Positions 12,018 through 23,200 of a stretch of DNA of 64,000 nt are shown here, piece after piece. Under the pieces are notes generated by a model. The model was not told the DNA's origin and searched no databases. It was given only the letters and a program-made list of their open reading frames with translations. The first letter of the stretch is position 1. The number at the start of each line of letters is the position of its first letter. The stretch is from Anoplolepis gracilipes. Lineage: Eukaryota; Arthropoda; Insecta; Hymenoptera; Formicidae. Location of the stretch: positions 5,867,501-5,931,500 of the forward strand of contig NC_132983.1 in the NCBI RefSeq assembly GCF_047496725.1. The letters are read 5' to 3'. A program made the translations under genes and the position numbers.

Positions 12018-13244
12018 CCTGTATATGTTTCATCAAATATTGCAAGCTATAATCATATACGCTGCAAATCTCACATACACCATAAAATATTTCAATCTTT
12101 CCTGTGGCACTAAACTCGGATGTCTGCATGGGATATATGCGACATTTGAAGCATTTTATGTCATGTGTAGATATTCCGGTATATACAATATTGTGAAAAT
12201 AATCCTCATTATTAAGGTCTCATTACATTCTCCCTTATCTTTCACTTACAAGTGTCATTACACTGTCAACGCAGATACTTGTAATACATATATATATGTA
12301 TAAATAAAATGTATATATATATATATATCATAAATCTCTATCATAATTTGTTAATTTTATTTTTTTTAATTAAACTATATATCCAATCAGTTGTCAATAC
12401 AAAACTGCTGATTTCATTATTCCTTTAATAGCTTCCATTCATTTGTATTCGTATAATAACGTACGCTCCGTTCACCTTTCCGCCACAAAAACTGACATAT
12501 TATTTTCTTTCACATTCTCCCTTTGTTTCTCACATCTCATCGAACGTGTCAATTTTGCAATCAAAATAAAATTACATGCATTTGTAACGTCAATAGATCA
12601 TACGTGTTATTTACACCCTCGTCTTTTTATCCGCACTTTCTGCACCGGGAGTGCTCTTCTAAAGGTGCCTTTTCATGCTGACAGATCACGTGATCGAACT
12701 TGACGGATTGGTAGTTTTATGTTTGGTCACGTGATGTATTTCGACGCTGAAAATGAGCGTCGAGCGTCAGCATGAAAAGGCACCTTTATTAGAGGGTCTC
12801 TAGTTCGTTGAAAACGTCAGCCGCCAGCGTGAACAACCGCCAAGTGACAGCGCGTTTGCCGCGCATGCGCGCGAAAACCCGGCCCGAATAGCAACACTGG
12901 CGTGGGACGGCGAGAGGGAAGATGGCGGCGGTGACAGGCTGGTGACAATTTGATATGGGATGGGCGTCGCGTTGAACGAGGGAGAGCTCGCAGCCTTTTT
13001 TTTCCGGCCGTGATGATAATGAATGGTGATACCGCGGCGTATAAACATGGCGATCATTTGATATCACAGTCGTCTTCCGATCCACGAGCTTTGCTGCTGA
13101 AGAAGACCGTGCGGGGGGTAGGATATTAACGTTTCGTCTCGTACACACGCCCGTCGAGGAAACGTCGATAGTTTTACATCGGGTTAAACATCGTCGTCAC
13201 TTTTGCCCGCGGCATCATCGGGAGGAGCGTACGTGGACTGTAAG
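12018..13244. promoter_or_regulatory. Divergent sotv / Rab35 promoter region
   Basis: Spacer between two head-to-head genes. 12018-12600 is AT-rich and probably holds sotv 5' exon or intron sequence. From 12790 the DNA is CpG-rich. It has a perfect NRF1/Ewg-type palindrome GCGCATGCGC at 12861-12870 and AAGATGGCGGC (YY1/Pho-like, often just downstream of start sites) at 12919-12929. The E-box-bearing MITE sits between the two promoters. An in-frame upstream methionine codon was not used for Rab35. Confidence 0.55.
12661..12787. mobile_element. Short MITE with GGTGCC termini, copy 1
   Basis: 127-bp element with near-perfect terminal inverted repeats of 22 bp: AAAGGTGCCTTTTCATGCTG at the left and its complement at 12766-12787. 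The flanks (TAA left, TTA right) hint at a TWA-type target, as in PIF/Harbinger, but this is uncertain. The interior has two CACGTG boxes (12687-12692, 12728-12733). A second copy lies at 60028-60172. It codes for nothing and lies inside the sotv/Rab35 promoter region. Confidence 0.8.
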
Positions 13245-14867
13245 ATGGCCCGGGAATACGATCATCTGTTCAAGCTGCTCATCATAGGAGACAGCGGTAA
13301 ATATACACCTTCACCATCATCATCACCATACTGTACTTATGTACGCGTAATTAAAGAAATCGTCAGTCGTGCATTTTTTTTTCTCTCTCTCTCTCTCTCT
13401 ATGCGTCCGTTTCTTTATCTCTTATCTCTCTCTTTCTTAGTAAATTTCGTTCCGGGAAGTGAAAAAATTGCAATAAAAAAAAAAAAATGACGGATCGCGC
13501 AGTCTTTATACGTCAAGTGTTGTGTGATGCTCGTTGATGATCGCCTATCATTATCAATAGTGGCCAGTTGATTAAATGATGAGTCTGATGATATGTATAC
13601 ATTGTCCACTGCACTGTTGGCGTAGCTTAGATAGATTTTATGATGTGAAAATTGTTCTTCCTGCGGGAGAGATTTAGAGCAGTGATAGGGGATCGCGCAC
13701 ATTGCAATATAGAGAGAAAGAAATGTTGAGATAATGAAATGACAGATATTTATCAGTATATTTTTTTATCATCTCTTCATTTCTCATAATCAATTGTTTT
13801 CATTATTGATATTAGTTTTTGAATATAATATAATATAATAAAAGATTTATATATTTGTATCATAGATGTATATATTTTTTTTTTTACTTTAAATAATTAT
13901 GTGATACAAAAATATGGTGTAACACATGGGAATATGTATTTGTCACGGCACTCTTTGTTTATAAAAAAAAAAAAAAAAGTATTTGTATATTTTGATAAAC
14001 ATTTTAATAAACATGTATAATATATATTTCCTTTTGTTTTTAAGGTGTAGGTAAAAGCTCGCTACTTCTGAGATTTGCCGACAATACTTTTAATGGAAGT
14101 TATATAACTACGATAGGAGTGGACTTTAAAATACAAACTGTGGAGATAGATGGTGAGCGAGTAAAGCTGCAAATTTGGGATACCGCTGGGCAAGAACGTT
14201 TCCGGACAATAACCTCAACCTACTATAGGGGAACACATGGCGTTATAGTTGTATATGATGTGACTAGCGGTGATACGTTCGCGAATGTTAAGCGATGGTT
14301 GCATGAAATCGAACAGAATTGTGATGTGGTTAACAGGGTACTTGTAGGAAATAAGAATGATGCACCTAATCAGAAAGTGGTGCTAACGGAAGATGCACAA
14401 AGATTCGCCAATCAAATGGGAATACAGTTGTTTGAAACTTCTGCCAAGGACAATATTAATGTCGAGGAAGTACGTCACTCTAATTTCTCTCTATTTGCTT
14501 ATAATTTTGTACGTGTATATATATATATATACAAAATTATATTGTATATAATTTTAACAGATTAAACTCAAGCTCTGTTTAATTATTGCCATTATTATAT
14601 CGTATAATAATAAACAAGTAATTATTCGCCAAAGTTTAAGGACTTAAATTCTGGCGAAAATAAAATTGTAGATGATTGTAAACAAATTTTTAGATATATA
14701 TTTTCTCTGAGAAATTTACAATAATGCGCCATTTGCAGATGTTCATGGCAATAACGCGGCAAGTGTTACGGACCAAAAAAGAGCGCAAGGAGCGGCAAGC
14801 CATACAAACCAACGAGACAGTCAATCTGAGAAAAAGCACAAAACAGCATAGGAAAAAATGTTGTTAG
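13245..14867 (+). CDS. Rab35: Rab35 small GTPase, three exons
   Basis: GTPase of plasma membrane and recycling endosomes, acting in fast recycling, cytokinesis and actin control (family knowledge). Exons 13245-13296, 14045-14469, 14739-14867; 201 residues, as in human Rab35. P-loop GDSGVGKSS (15-23), switch I with Thr40 (YITTIGVDF), WDTAGQERF with Gln67, NKND (120-123) and ETSAK (148-152) are all intact. The tail ends KQHRKKCC, a basic patch and a double-cysteine geranylgeranylation site. TYYRGTHGVIVVYDVTS and RWLHEIEQNCD fit Rab35 rather than Rab1. The methionine at 13245 (MAREYDHLFKLLIIG) is the family start. An in-frame GTG-initiated extension from 13203 is not supported by the family. The first intron (13297-14044) carries (CT)n and poly(A) tracts only. 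The second (14470-14738) has a TA-rich run. Confidence 0.97.
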
Positions 14868-14932
14868 CGAGCGTTGTATAAGCATGCTACTCCCTATTCA
14901 CAAAATATTATTTGATACGATAATTAGGACAG

Positions 14933-14938
14933 AATAAA
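14933..14938 (+). terminator. Proximal poly(A) signal of Rab35
   Basis: AATAAA 66 nt after the stop codon. Further candidates follow (for example AAATAAAACG near 15350), so a longer 3' UTR is possible. Confidence 0.4.
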
Positions 14939-17900
14939 ACAGAGAGCGTGTGTTAGTATCACTAGCGGACATGAGACGCTGGAAACCCTGATATTTTCTA
15001 ACTTCAACTTTTTTGTGAGTTTTGTATTCCAATTATGATACCTAAGATTGTGTGCTAATTGAAAAAAAAAAAAAGGTAAACACTTTTGACATTAATATAT
15101 ATATATACATATATAATATCGTATTTAAATATCGAGCGAACGCGTAGGGCTTATTTAGTGAAAATGTTTGTCTACGCGACATTCCTTTTGTGCTTTTAAG
15201 TGCGTGCTGCGTTTAAGAACAAAGGCCTATTCGTTTGTAACATTTACAAAAGGGTAACTTCTCACACACACACACACATATATATATACACATGCAAATA
15301 TTGAAAGTTACTGTTACATAAACGCGCGCGTTTCGTATCACGTAATCGTTAAATAAAACGTAACTAATGAACGCTTCTTTACGAAACATCTTTCGCTAAT
15401 TTTTCCAAAGTCATTTTGATCAATGCATAGAGTTTTGCTTCACATTTGACAATGAGTTACCATATTTTAAATAAATTGTATTTAAAGTGAGTAGGGTTAA
15501 AGTTTCTTGAACAAACGAGCGACAGATATTATTAGCTAATCCAAATAATTCGCGTAGAACATTTTAGTAAAATTAAGGTTCCTGTATATGTATTATATAT
15601 ATACATATACATATATATAGTTTGATGACGCTTTCAGTGCACTCTAAAAGATTTGATCAAACATTAAGGCAATTGAATGTATTAATTAATATACAAAAAA
15701 GACTGCATACATGTTTGAAAACTAAAAAGCTACTTGGTCATACGAAATTCAATATATTTCCTACAATATTCAAAAGACTGTCGTAACGAATCGAAAACCA
15801 ATCAGGATTTGATTTACAAAAATTTAAAATAAACATATTTATAATTTTTTCTTGTAAATTTTATAATTAAATTTTTCTTACACTAAAATATTGTATATAG
15901 ATTTTGAGCATATATATAGAATTTGCGTGTATATGACGACGGCGATATTTAAAAATATTTTTTAAATAGTAAAGTTTTTTTAAACATTTAATGAAACTAT
16001 TAAATGCAATCTTCTCTGATAATTGAAAGTGATAAATTCTCTCCAGTAAAATATATATATATATATATGTACTCTTTAATTATATACTTCCAAGATATCA
16101 GAATACGCAGTATTTAGTTGTGCGGATTAATAAAATATTCATTCAACAGTATTATATATATGTCACCTTTTAATTTTTAATATACGGTCTAATATGTATG
16201 TATCTGTATGCATAATAGCGGCTCTATACCAGGAAAAGAAAAGTTTATATCTACGCGTCCGAATTTTATATATACTCAAAGAGATATATAAATACACAGA
16301 AAAGTACTTTTAAATTGTCCATGCATTTGCGACGCACATATACACACTCTCACATACACACAGTTTTATATTTATTGCAGAAGGGTAGATAGCAAGACGA
16401 TAAAATACGAATAATGATCGGTCATGTCCAGCTATGACAGAAGCTGTCTGTATTAATCTGTGATAATAGTTAAGATAATGTCGCCAGCTGCCACTGTAAT
16501 ACTGCTGCGTGTACCTACTCCCTGCTCCCATATAATTGTTGTAATTAATATCATTAGCCATTTTGTTTCTCTCTTCCTCTTTTTTTCTTTAATATCAATT
16601 ACATATCTCTCCCTTAGAGGCAATAAAGCGGCATCATTCAAAATGTGTACATATTCTCTACTTGCCAGTTTTAGTGGCATATTATTCACGAAGTATTTCA
16701 ATCGAGCATATTCATCTTGTTTACTGTTATACAGTTACGACGTTGTAATATTATTATACATATTACGATTTCAAATAAATAGGAATCTACATGTATGTAT
16801 TAATTAAGTATTGCTTTTACTCCTATCTTTATTGAGTTGGAAAATTTCTTCTCAAATTGGACACTTCTTTAAATAATTTAAAATTTTTATATAAATGAAG
16901 AGAAACGCTACTGATTAAATAGCAACGGATGTGCACACGAGAAGAGGAAAAACAAAGAAATTTTTCAAGGGACTATATAATGGTTCTTAATATTATATGC
17001 AAATTATTTTTAATTTATAAAAATGTATATCGTGTGATTTTTTTAAAATGAATTATGAATATATATTATTTCGAAGAGCCGTTTCATCGATACAGAATAT
17101 AATTATATAAGTTTTATATACGCTGTTATTCGTTAGAGATAGACTTTGTACGATAACATTCTTGCTACCGGCCTCGTCTTTTATATGCGTTTTTTTTTTG
17201 TATTAATCCGATTTTTTCTAACTTTTCAATCGCAGTTAATGAAATTTATCGTATACAATCATATTATTATCATATTTAATTGCTTCGAGATAATTTATAT
17301 TATGCATTAGAAAGGAAAAATCGATATCAATTTCAACGAATATATGTATAATCTATAAATATGCGTGTGTAATTTCTTCAGGGTACACATGTGCTTTGGA
17401 TCGATCGAAACGCACTACTGACATCTCGAATGTGCAGCATACGATCCTGCAATTTCATTAATTAGCGTGCAAATCGTCTCAAGTTGAATCGCGCTGCTTC
17501 AATATCCCATCTGTGCCAGTATAAATGCGAGCGATCTTTTCGAAAAAAAAATCCTACACGTACTTTATAATGTAAAAATTGTATATATCAAATATTATAT
17601 AATTATTTAAATCACATGTGTATCTGATCAATATAAAAATCATATATATATATATATATTATCTTGTTACACATACGCTTATGTAACACATCTTTAATAT
17701 AGTTTATTACAGAAATTACACACCGTCTTGTAAATTATTGTTTTATGGCTCAATTTTCTACAGAATTTATTTTATATCCTACAGAGAGTTTATTTTGTAT
17801 CTTTGACAGGCGGACAATATTTGGGATTTTTTTAATTATATAAAACCACACAGTTGTTTGTATTATATATTTTTGTGTAGTCTTAGTTTCCCAGCAAGAA

Positions 17901-18087
17901 GTGACTCCATTAATTCCATTGTGTGAGCCTCTACTGTGTCTCAACTTATCTCGATATTTACGAAGGATTTTATTATCTTCTTTGAAGCTATATATGTGTT
18001 TTAAACGGGATATTTGTTTTCCCCGATGTATTTACAGTCTGACCTCTTATCCTACGACAAAAAATATATACACATTATTAAGACGAT
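14939..18087. other. AT-rich 3' flank of Rab35, no gene recognised
   Basis: Contains several TA and CA microsatellites (around 15264-15290, 16050-16068 and 17642-17660) and many ATATAT runs. It may be a long Rab35 3' UTR in part. Short reading frames here are AT-rich, lack known motifs and occur on both strands, so none is called. Confidence 0.5.
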
Positions 18088-18705
18088 CCCCAGATAGCAC
18101 AGAAAACTAAAAGATGACGAAAAGATGTCTTTTTTAAATTATCTTTCTGACAAGGCTAAAAGATGTCTAAAAGGATATCTTTCTACCTACAAAAAAAAGT
18201 TATCTTTTGAAAGATGTCTAAAAGATATCTTCTAAAAGTCATAATTAATTTTAGTCGAAGAAAAGATGTCTTTTTGATCACCTTTTCGACAAGATAAAAA
18301 AGATCTATTTTATAATATATTTTATAATATTGTTCCTTTGCTTGCCGCTACGTGGCGTATTCAGACTTAAATAACTCGTATTCAAGTTTTAACATGTATA
18401 TAAAGCCTAAAAGAACAGATATTAAAAGTATAATTTGAATTATGTCTTTTTTGTTAGTATAGCTTCTCATGTAATCTCGACAAGAGATTCAGAACATGAT
18501 GAAAATAGATGGATTATATCCATATATGCTTTATTTTATTGAATCAGTGAATAAACAAATTTTTCACAAATAAAGGAAAAAACCGTATTTCGACAGTTTC
18601 TTAAACGTTTTTTTTTAATTAGAAAATGACGTTTCCCTTAACGTTTTTTAAGTGGACAATTTAACCAATTAGAAACGTTTTTGAAACAAATATGTGCTAC
18701 TTGGG
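18088..18705. mobile_element. Candidate non-autonomous transposon with CCCAgaTAGCACA ends
   Basis: The ends CCCAGATAGCACA (18088-18100) and TGTGCTACTTGGG (18693-18705) are inverted repeats matching at 11 of 13 positions. The interior has a cluster of repeated AAAGATGTCT words in both orientations (18110-18300) and an AACGTTTTT cluster (18600-18690). No coding capacity was seen. The element type is unknown. The call rests on the termini and internal repeat structure only. Confidence 0.5.
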
Positions 18706-18959
18706 TATGAAGCGGGCATCGAGGGGAGAACCGTCGATCAAACCAACGGCAGATCGATGCCGATCGAAGATAATCGTCGGGCGCAAAATAAGGGCGACAA
18801 ATAAGAGATTATCTCGGCCTCTCATCTGAACTTTTGAAAACTCTTTCCGGCCACGAAGACCGATGACACGTCTTGCGCGCGTGTCACATGTTTTGTCGCA
18901 CGCGGAGCAAATAAAAAAAAAAAACGAGAGGAAGAAGAAAAAGAATTAAAAAAAAGATG

Positions 18960-20087
18960 GCAGAGAGAGAGAGAGAGAGAGAGAGAGGGAACACGCACAA
19001 CGGAGAGAGAATTCAGTGTTTATTTGATATATCGAGCAACGAATCGGCGGCATTCCGGGGGCAAGCGAGATAGTCTCTCACACGCGCAATGTGGCCCAGA
19101 GGGTGGCGGAAGCGGGGAAAGGGGGCGGCGGGAGGGTGAGGGGGGGAGTGTTACACGGTGTGTACGCCGTGTGTGTGTCTCTCTCTCTCCCCCCCTCCCT
19201 CTCACCCCGAGGGCCACACTCGCCCGCCCGCCGCAACGAAAACTTAAAAATGCCGCCGCAGCGCAACCCGAATCGATATTCGCCGGTGCGGTCACGTGAC
19301 GGGGCCGCGGGCCAATGAGCGGGGCTCGCTCCGCCTGTGCCCGACGAAACTACGGTACGACATCTACGTTCGGGCGGACGGAACAACAGTCCGCGGCTGG
19401 CAGCGCACCGGTTCACAGTTTGGCGATGTGCCGCTCTGCGGGGATATCTGCCGCGTATGAGTGACCCGGACACATCGGCGGACATCGGCGACGTCGACGG
19501 ACGGCGACGTTGAGCGGCAACACGGTGAGAGTAGGATCGCGACGCGGTCGGCATACGGCAGGAGAGGAGCGCGTTGTCGCTTAAACGCCTCCTTCGCCCA
19601 TTTTTCTTTTTTTTCTTCTCTCCCCGCTATATATACGTATCGTATCGTATCGTATCGCACGTACGCACGTATCGTGCGTGAGTCGTCGCGAGTCTGTGCG
19701 TGTGTGGTGCCCAATCGTCCGCCGGAAGAAGCGCGCGTAAGCGAACCCCGTGTACATGTACACCCGTCGTCGTAGTGGTCGTCGTCTCGCGTGCAAAAAA
19801 AGAGTCAGCCAGTCGTCGCGGCCACAAGACAGAGCGAGAGGGTAGAGGAAGTGACTCTAGTGCGCGCGACGAAGATGGAGTGCGCGGGCGAGTGCAAAGA
19901 GGCGTGGTGGGGCAGGCGGGCGTGAGAAGGAGACAGAGAGAGAGAGAGAGAGAGACGGACGCTCTCTCGGCGCGACGCGAGTAGGACTGAGAGACGGTGA
20001 GGACGAAGAAGAAGAAGGAACGGAGAGAAGAGTCTCCAGAAGGAGAGAGGCTAACGCGATATATAGGCAGTGCGTTTTTTTACATAC

Positions 20088-20143
<56 letters not shown>

Positions 20144-20413
20144 TACTTTGGTGAAAAGTAACTCTCTCTCGACGATAATCAGAGTCGCGTGGGTCGCTTT
20201 CCGACCATCTCGCGAGATAAATTCCCTCTCCCCCCTCCCCTCCCCTTCCCCCTGTTCGATCACGTCGTAGAGATCGCGCGCTCCGCGTCGCCGATCCGTG
20301 TCGACGCGGTGATATCGCGACGGTTGTCGTGACGATCGATAACCGCGATCGATAACGAGAGAGAGAGAGAGAGAGAGATTCTCACGCGCGCATGTGAGTG
20401 CGTGACATTCTTC

Positions 20414-20449
<36 letters not shown>

Positions 20450-20600
20450 GATCGAAAGAAAAACGTTTGCGTGGTGTGTTATGCGACTATCTAGGAGATC
20501 GGCGCCATAAGCGAGAGAGAGAGAGAGAGAGAGAGAGAGGGGAGGAAGCGGAACGGCGCGAAAAGTAAGTGGAAAAGAATAGGAAGTAAGACGAGGTAAG
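18960..20600 (+). promoter_or_regulatory. CpG-rich promoter and 5' leader of Ppa/FBXL14 with many GA repeats
   Basis: Strong CpG island directly upstream of the F-box gene. It contains (GA)n blocks at about 18964-18988, 19935-19954, 20089-20139, 20361-20378 and 20514-20539, which are possible GAGA-factor sites. A TATATATA stretch lies near 19628 and a (CGTAT)n run near 19637-19660. An ATT repeat sits at 20417-20447. Several good splice donors (GTAAGT at 20565, GTAAGA at 20595) suggest that untranslated exons end here. The frames that stay open on both strands are a by-product of high GC. Confidence 0.55.
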
Positions 20601-20983
20601 ATTTCAAGATAGAGGAGAATAATCACCGCGACGGACAAGGACACGACGAGCGCTCGACGATCGCTCGCTCGTCGTCGATCGTCGCGGCGGAGTCGCGGCG
20701 GGTAAGGCCTCGGCGGGCATCAGCATCAGCATCAGCATCAGCACCAGCACCAGCACCAGCGGCGACGACGACGGCGACAGGGTCGCAAGACGGCCAACAC
20801 GACGACGGAGACGAGGAGGACAACGACGGTGGCGGCGGCGGTGGCGGCGGCGGCGGCGGCGGCGGAGGCGGTGGAGGCGGTGGGGACGGAGGTGACGGTG
20901 GCGGCGACGAGGACGAGGACGACGAGGACGACGAGGACGACGACGACGACGAGGACGACGACGACGACGACGACGACGACGAT
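20600..20983 (+). other. ATG-less in-frame open stretch preceding FBXL14, poly-Ser/Ala, poly-Gly, poly-Asp
   Basis: Reading back from the FBXL14 ATG, the frame stays open to a TAA at 20597-20599, giving 128 codons without ATG. It would encode an (SA)n/(PA)n stretch (about 20717-20760), Gly-rich codons (20828-20905, mostly GGC/GGT) and then 34 residues almost all Asp/Glu (20906-20983). It is either 5' UTR with expanded repeats or an N-terminal extension started at a non-AUG codon. Nothing in the sequence decides which. Confidence 0.5.
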
Positions 20984-22495
20984 ATGGAGGAGAGTCAGCT
21001 GTTGATGACGGAACTTCCGGTGCCGTTGACGCCGAGCGGTGGCACGACGCTGCTACATCGGCCGGGTCACTTCTATCACCTGCATCAGCCGCACCTGGCG
21101 ATACCGACGCCCCAGAGCCAAGGGATCCTTCAGCATAATTCGAACGGCGGAGCAAGGCATTACGGCACCGACGGCAACGGTGGCAGCGGCGGTCTACGCG
21201 ACCTGCCGGCCTACACGATCTGCCAGGGCGGCGGCATCTCGTCGCGACATCAGCTGCACCCGCATCAGGTACACCAACGCGGCAAGGTGGCGACGCACGG
21301 CCAGCCTGTCGCCAGCACCCACGTGTCCTGCCTCTATCCGGAGATCCTCGCGCTCATCTTTAGCCACCTGGATGTATGCGACAAGGGACGCGCGGCGCAG
21401 GTGTGCACCGCGTGGCGCGACGCCGCTTACTATCGTTCGGTCTGGCGTGGAGTCGAGGCGCGATTACACCTGAAGAAACAAGCACCGGCGTTATTCGCCA
21501 GCCTGGTGCGACGCGGCGTCAAGAGGGTGCAGGTGCTGTCCTCGCGGCGCGGCATCAGCGACGTGCTCAAGGGCGTGCCGAATCTCGAAGCGCTTAACCT
21601 GTCGGGTTGCTACAACATTACCGATGCTGGCCTGACGAACGCCTTTGGCACCGAGTACCCCTATCTCACCGAACTCAATCTTTCGCTCTGTAAGCAAGTA
21701 TCGGACACCTCCATCAGCAGGATAGCTCAATACTTGAAGAATCTCGAGAACCTGAAGCTGGGCGGGTGCTGCAACATCACCAACACCGGCCTGTTGCTGA
21801 TCGCGTGGGGCCTCAAGAAGCTCAAACGGCTGGACTTGCGAAGCTGCTGGCACGTATCCGACCTGGGTATCGCTCATCTGGCTGGTCTGAATCGGGAGAC
21901 CGCGGACGGCAACCTCGCCTTGGAGCATCTGAGTCTGCAGGACTGTCAACGACTGAGCGACGAGGCGCTCAGGCACGTGTCTCTCGGTCTTACCACTCTT
22001 AAATCCATCAATCTGTCCTTTTGCGTGTGCATCACCGATTCCGGGATCAAACACCTGGCTAGGATGCCGAGTCTGCGCGAGCTCAACTTGCGCTCGTGCG
22101 ACAACATCTCCGACATCGGTATAGCGTATCTGGCCGAGGGCGGTAGCCGCATCACCTCGCTCGACGTCTCCTTTTGCGACAAGATTGGCGATCAGGCTCT
22201 CGTCCACATATCCCAAGGTCTATTCAACCTAAAGACCCTGTCGCTCTCCGCTTGCCAGATCAGCGACGAGGGTATCTTCAAGATCGCCAAGACCCTGCAC
22301 GATCTCGAGATCCTCAACATCGGCCAGTGCAGCCGAATCACCGATCGAGGCGTCTACATCATCGCCGACAGCATGAAGAACCTCAAGTACATCGACCTCT
22401 ACGGCTGCATCAAGATTACCAAAAACGGCTTAGATCGAATCGAGACCCTGCCGCAGCTCGATAACATGAATCGTGGCCTGTGGCAAGTGCGGTGA
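20984..22495 (+). CDS. Ppa: F-box and leucine-rich repeat protein, Partner of paired / FBXL14
   Basis: Substrate receptor of an SCF ubiquitin ligase. In flies Ppa degrades Paired, and vertebrate FBXL14 degrades Snail-family factors (family knowledge). 503 residues in one exon. The N-terminal ~110 residues are low complexity and His/Gly-rich. The F-box lies at about 115-160 (LYPEILALIFSHLDVCDKGR, VCTAWRDAAYYRSVWRGVEA). About eleven cysteine-containing LRRs follow from about 200 to 490 (LNLSGCYNITDAGL, LKLGGCCNITNTGL, LDLRSCWHVSDLGI, LSFCVCITDSGI, LYGCIKITKNGL). The frame ends GLWQVR. As I recall vertebrate FBXL14, it ends GLWQ followed by about seven more residues, so the last two codons here may be intron read-through at a donor-like CAA|GTGCGG (22487-22492). 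The ATG at 20984 lies directly after a poly-Asp-coding run. Confidence 0.95.
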   Translation: MEESQLLMTELPVPLTPSGGTTLLHRPGHFYHLHQPHLAIPTPQSQGILQHNSNGGARHYGTDGNGGSGGLRDLPAYTICQGGGISSRHQLHPHQVHQRGKVATHGQPVASTHVSCLYPEILALIFSHLDVCDKGRAAQVCTAWRDAAYYRSVWRGVEARLHLKKQAPALFASLVRRGVKRVQVLSSRRGISDVLKGVPNLEALNLSGCYNITDAGLTNAFGTEYPYLTELNLSLCKQVSDTSISRIAQYLKNLENLKLGGCCNITNTGLLLIAWGLKKLKRLDLRSCWHVSDLGIAHLAGLNRETADGNLALEHLSLQDCQRLSDEALRHVSLGLTTLKSINLSFCVCITDSGIKHLARMPSLRELNLRSCDNISDIGIAYLAEGGSRITSLDVSFCDKIGDQALVHISQGLFNLKTLSLSACQISDEGIFKIAKTLHDLEILNIGQCSRITDRGVYIIADSMKNLKYIDLYGCIKITKNGLDRIETLPQLDNMNRGLWQVR

Positions 22496-23200
22496 TGGCT
22501 TTTTCTGTGGCAGAGTGCTCGGGACGAACGTCATCGTCAATGTCAACGTCAGCGTCATCGTCATCCTCACCAAGGCGACAACGACTCCTCGTGGCGACTC
22601 AAGGACAAGGACAACCTCGTTTTCGCGTGTACGTTTCTGCCGCAGGCGGTAAGTCTCTTGCTGTCACTCCAAACACCCCCAAGTCGTCCGAGCGTCTTTG
22701 ACATCTTCGACGTCGCCATCGGCGGATAGCGTTAGGCTCGTTTCCAGAGACCACCATTCCTCTTTCTCGTACAAGGGAAAAGCAAACCGCCCTCCCGAGG
22801 GACACCGTTTTCCAACAAGATGCTACGTATTACCAATTCCCTCGAGGGGCAGCTTCCTTTCTCCGAGAAAGCCACCGTCTCCAGCAACGTATACATATTT
22901 CCGTTTATACTTGGTCGTCGCGCGTCCGAGACGATCGCTAGATTAATTAAACGACGAGTTTCACCACTCGATCCTCGGAAATTTAGGGGCAAAAAAAAGA
23001 AAAAAAAAAAAAACCAATATCGCGCTTGAGGTTTTTTCTGCGTGAAATTGCGATCATCGTGTGTACGATCATCGAGACGACACGGAAATTACGACATGCA
23101 AATCGACGGTCAATAACACTTGGGCGGGCCAAGTCAAACACGACACAGAGTTACGATGAAATGTCATATACCGCCTCGAAAACTTTATATTTTTAATAAA
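22496..23200 (+). other. Probable 3' UTR of Ppa/FBXL14
   Basis: GC-rich sequence that continues the composition of the coding exon to about 23,020, with a TCATCG-type repeat at 22530-22570. It then turns AT-rich. A canonical AATAAA lies at 23195-23200. A short frame overlapping the stop codon is Ser-rich and has no recognisable motif. Confidence 0.45.

Noticed and set aside
13203..13244. N-terminal extension of Rab35
   Set aside because: The in-frame start would be a GTG/CCG-type codon context 14 codons upstream. All Rab35 proteins start MAREYDHLFK, which is at 13245.
20604..21155. 183-codon minus-strand frame over the Ppa start
   Set aside because: Arg/Pro-rich antisense reading of the GGC/GAC repeats and Ppa coding sequence; a shadow frame.
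21491..22216. 241-codon minus-strand frame inside Ppa
   Set aside because: Exact antisense of the LRR region, open because of the repeat's codon pattern; no independent evidence.
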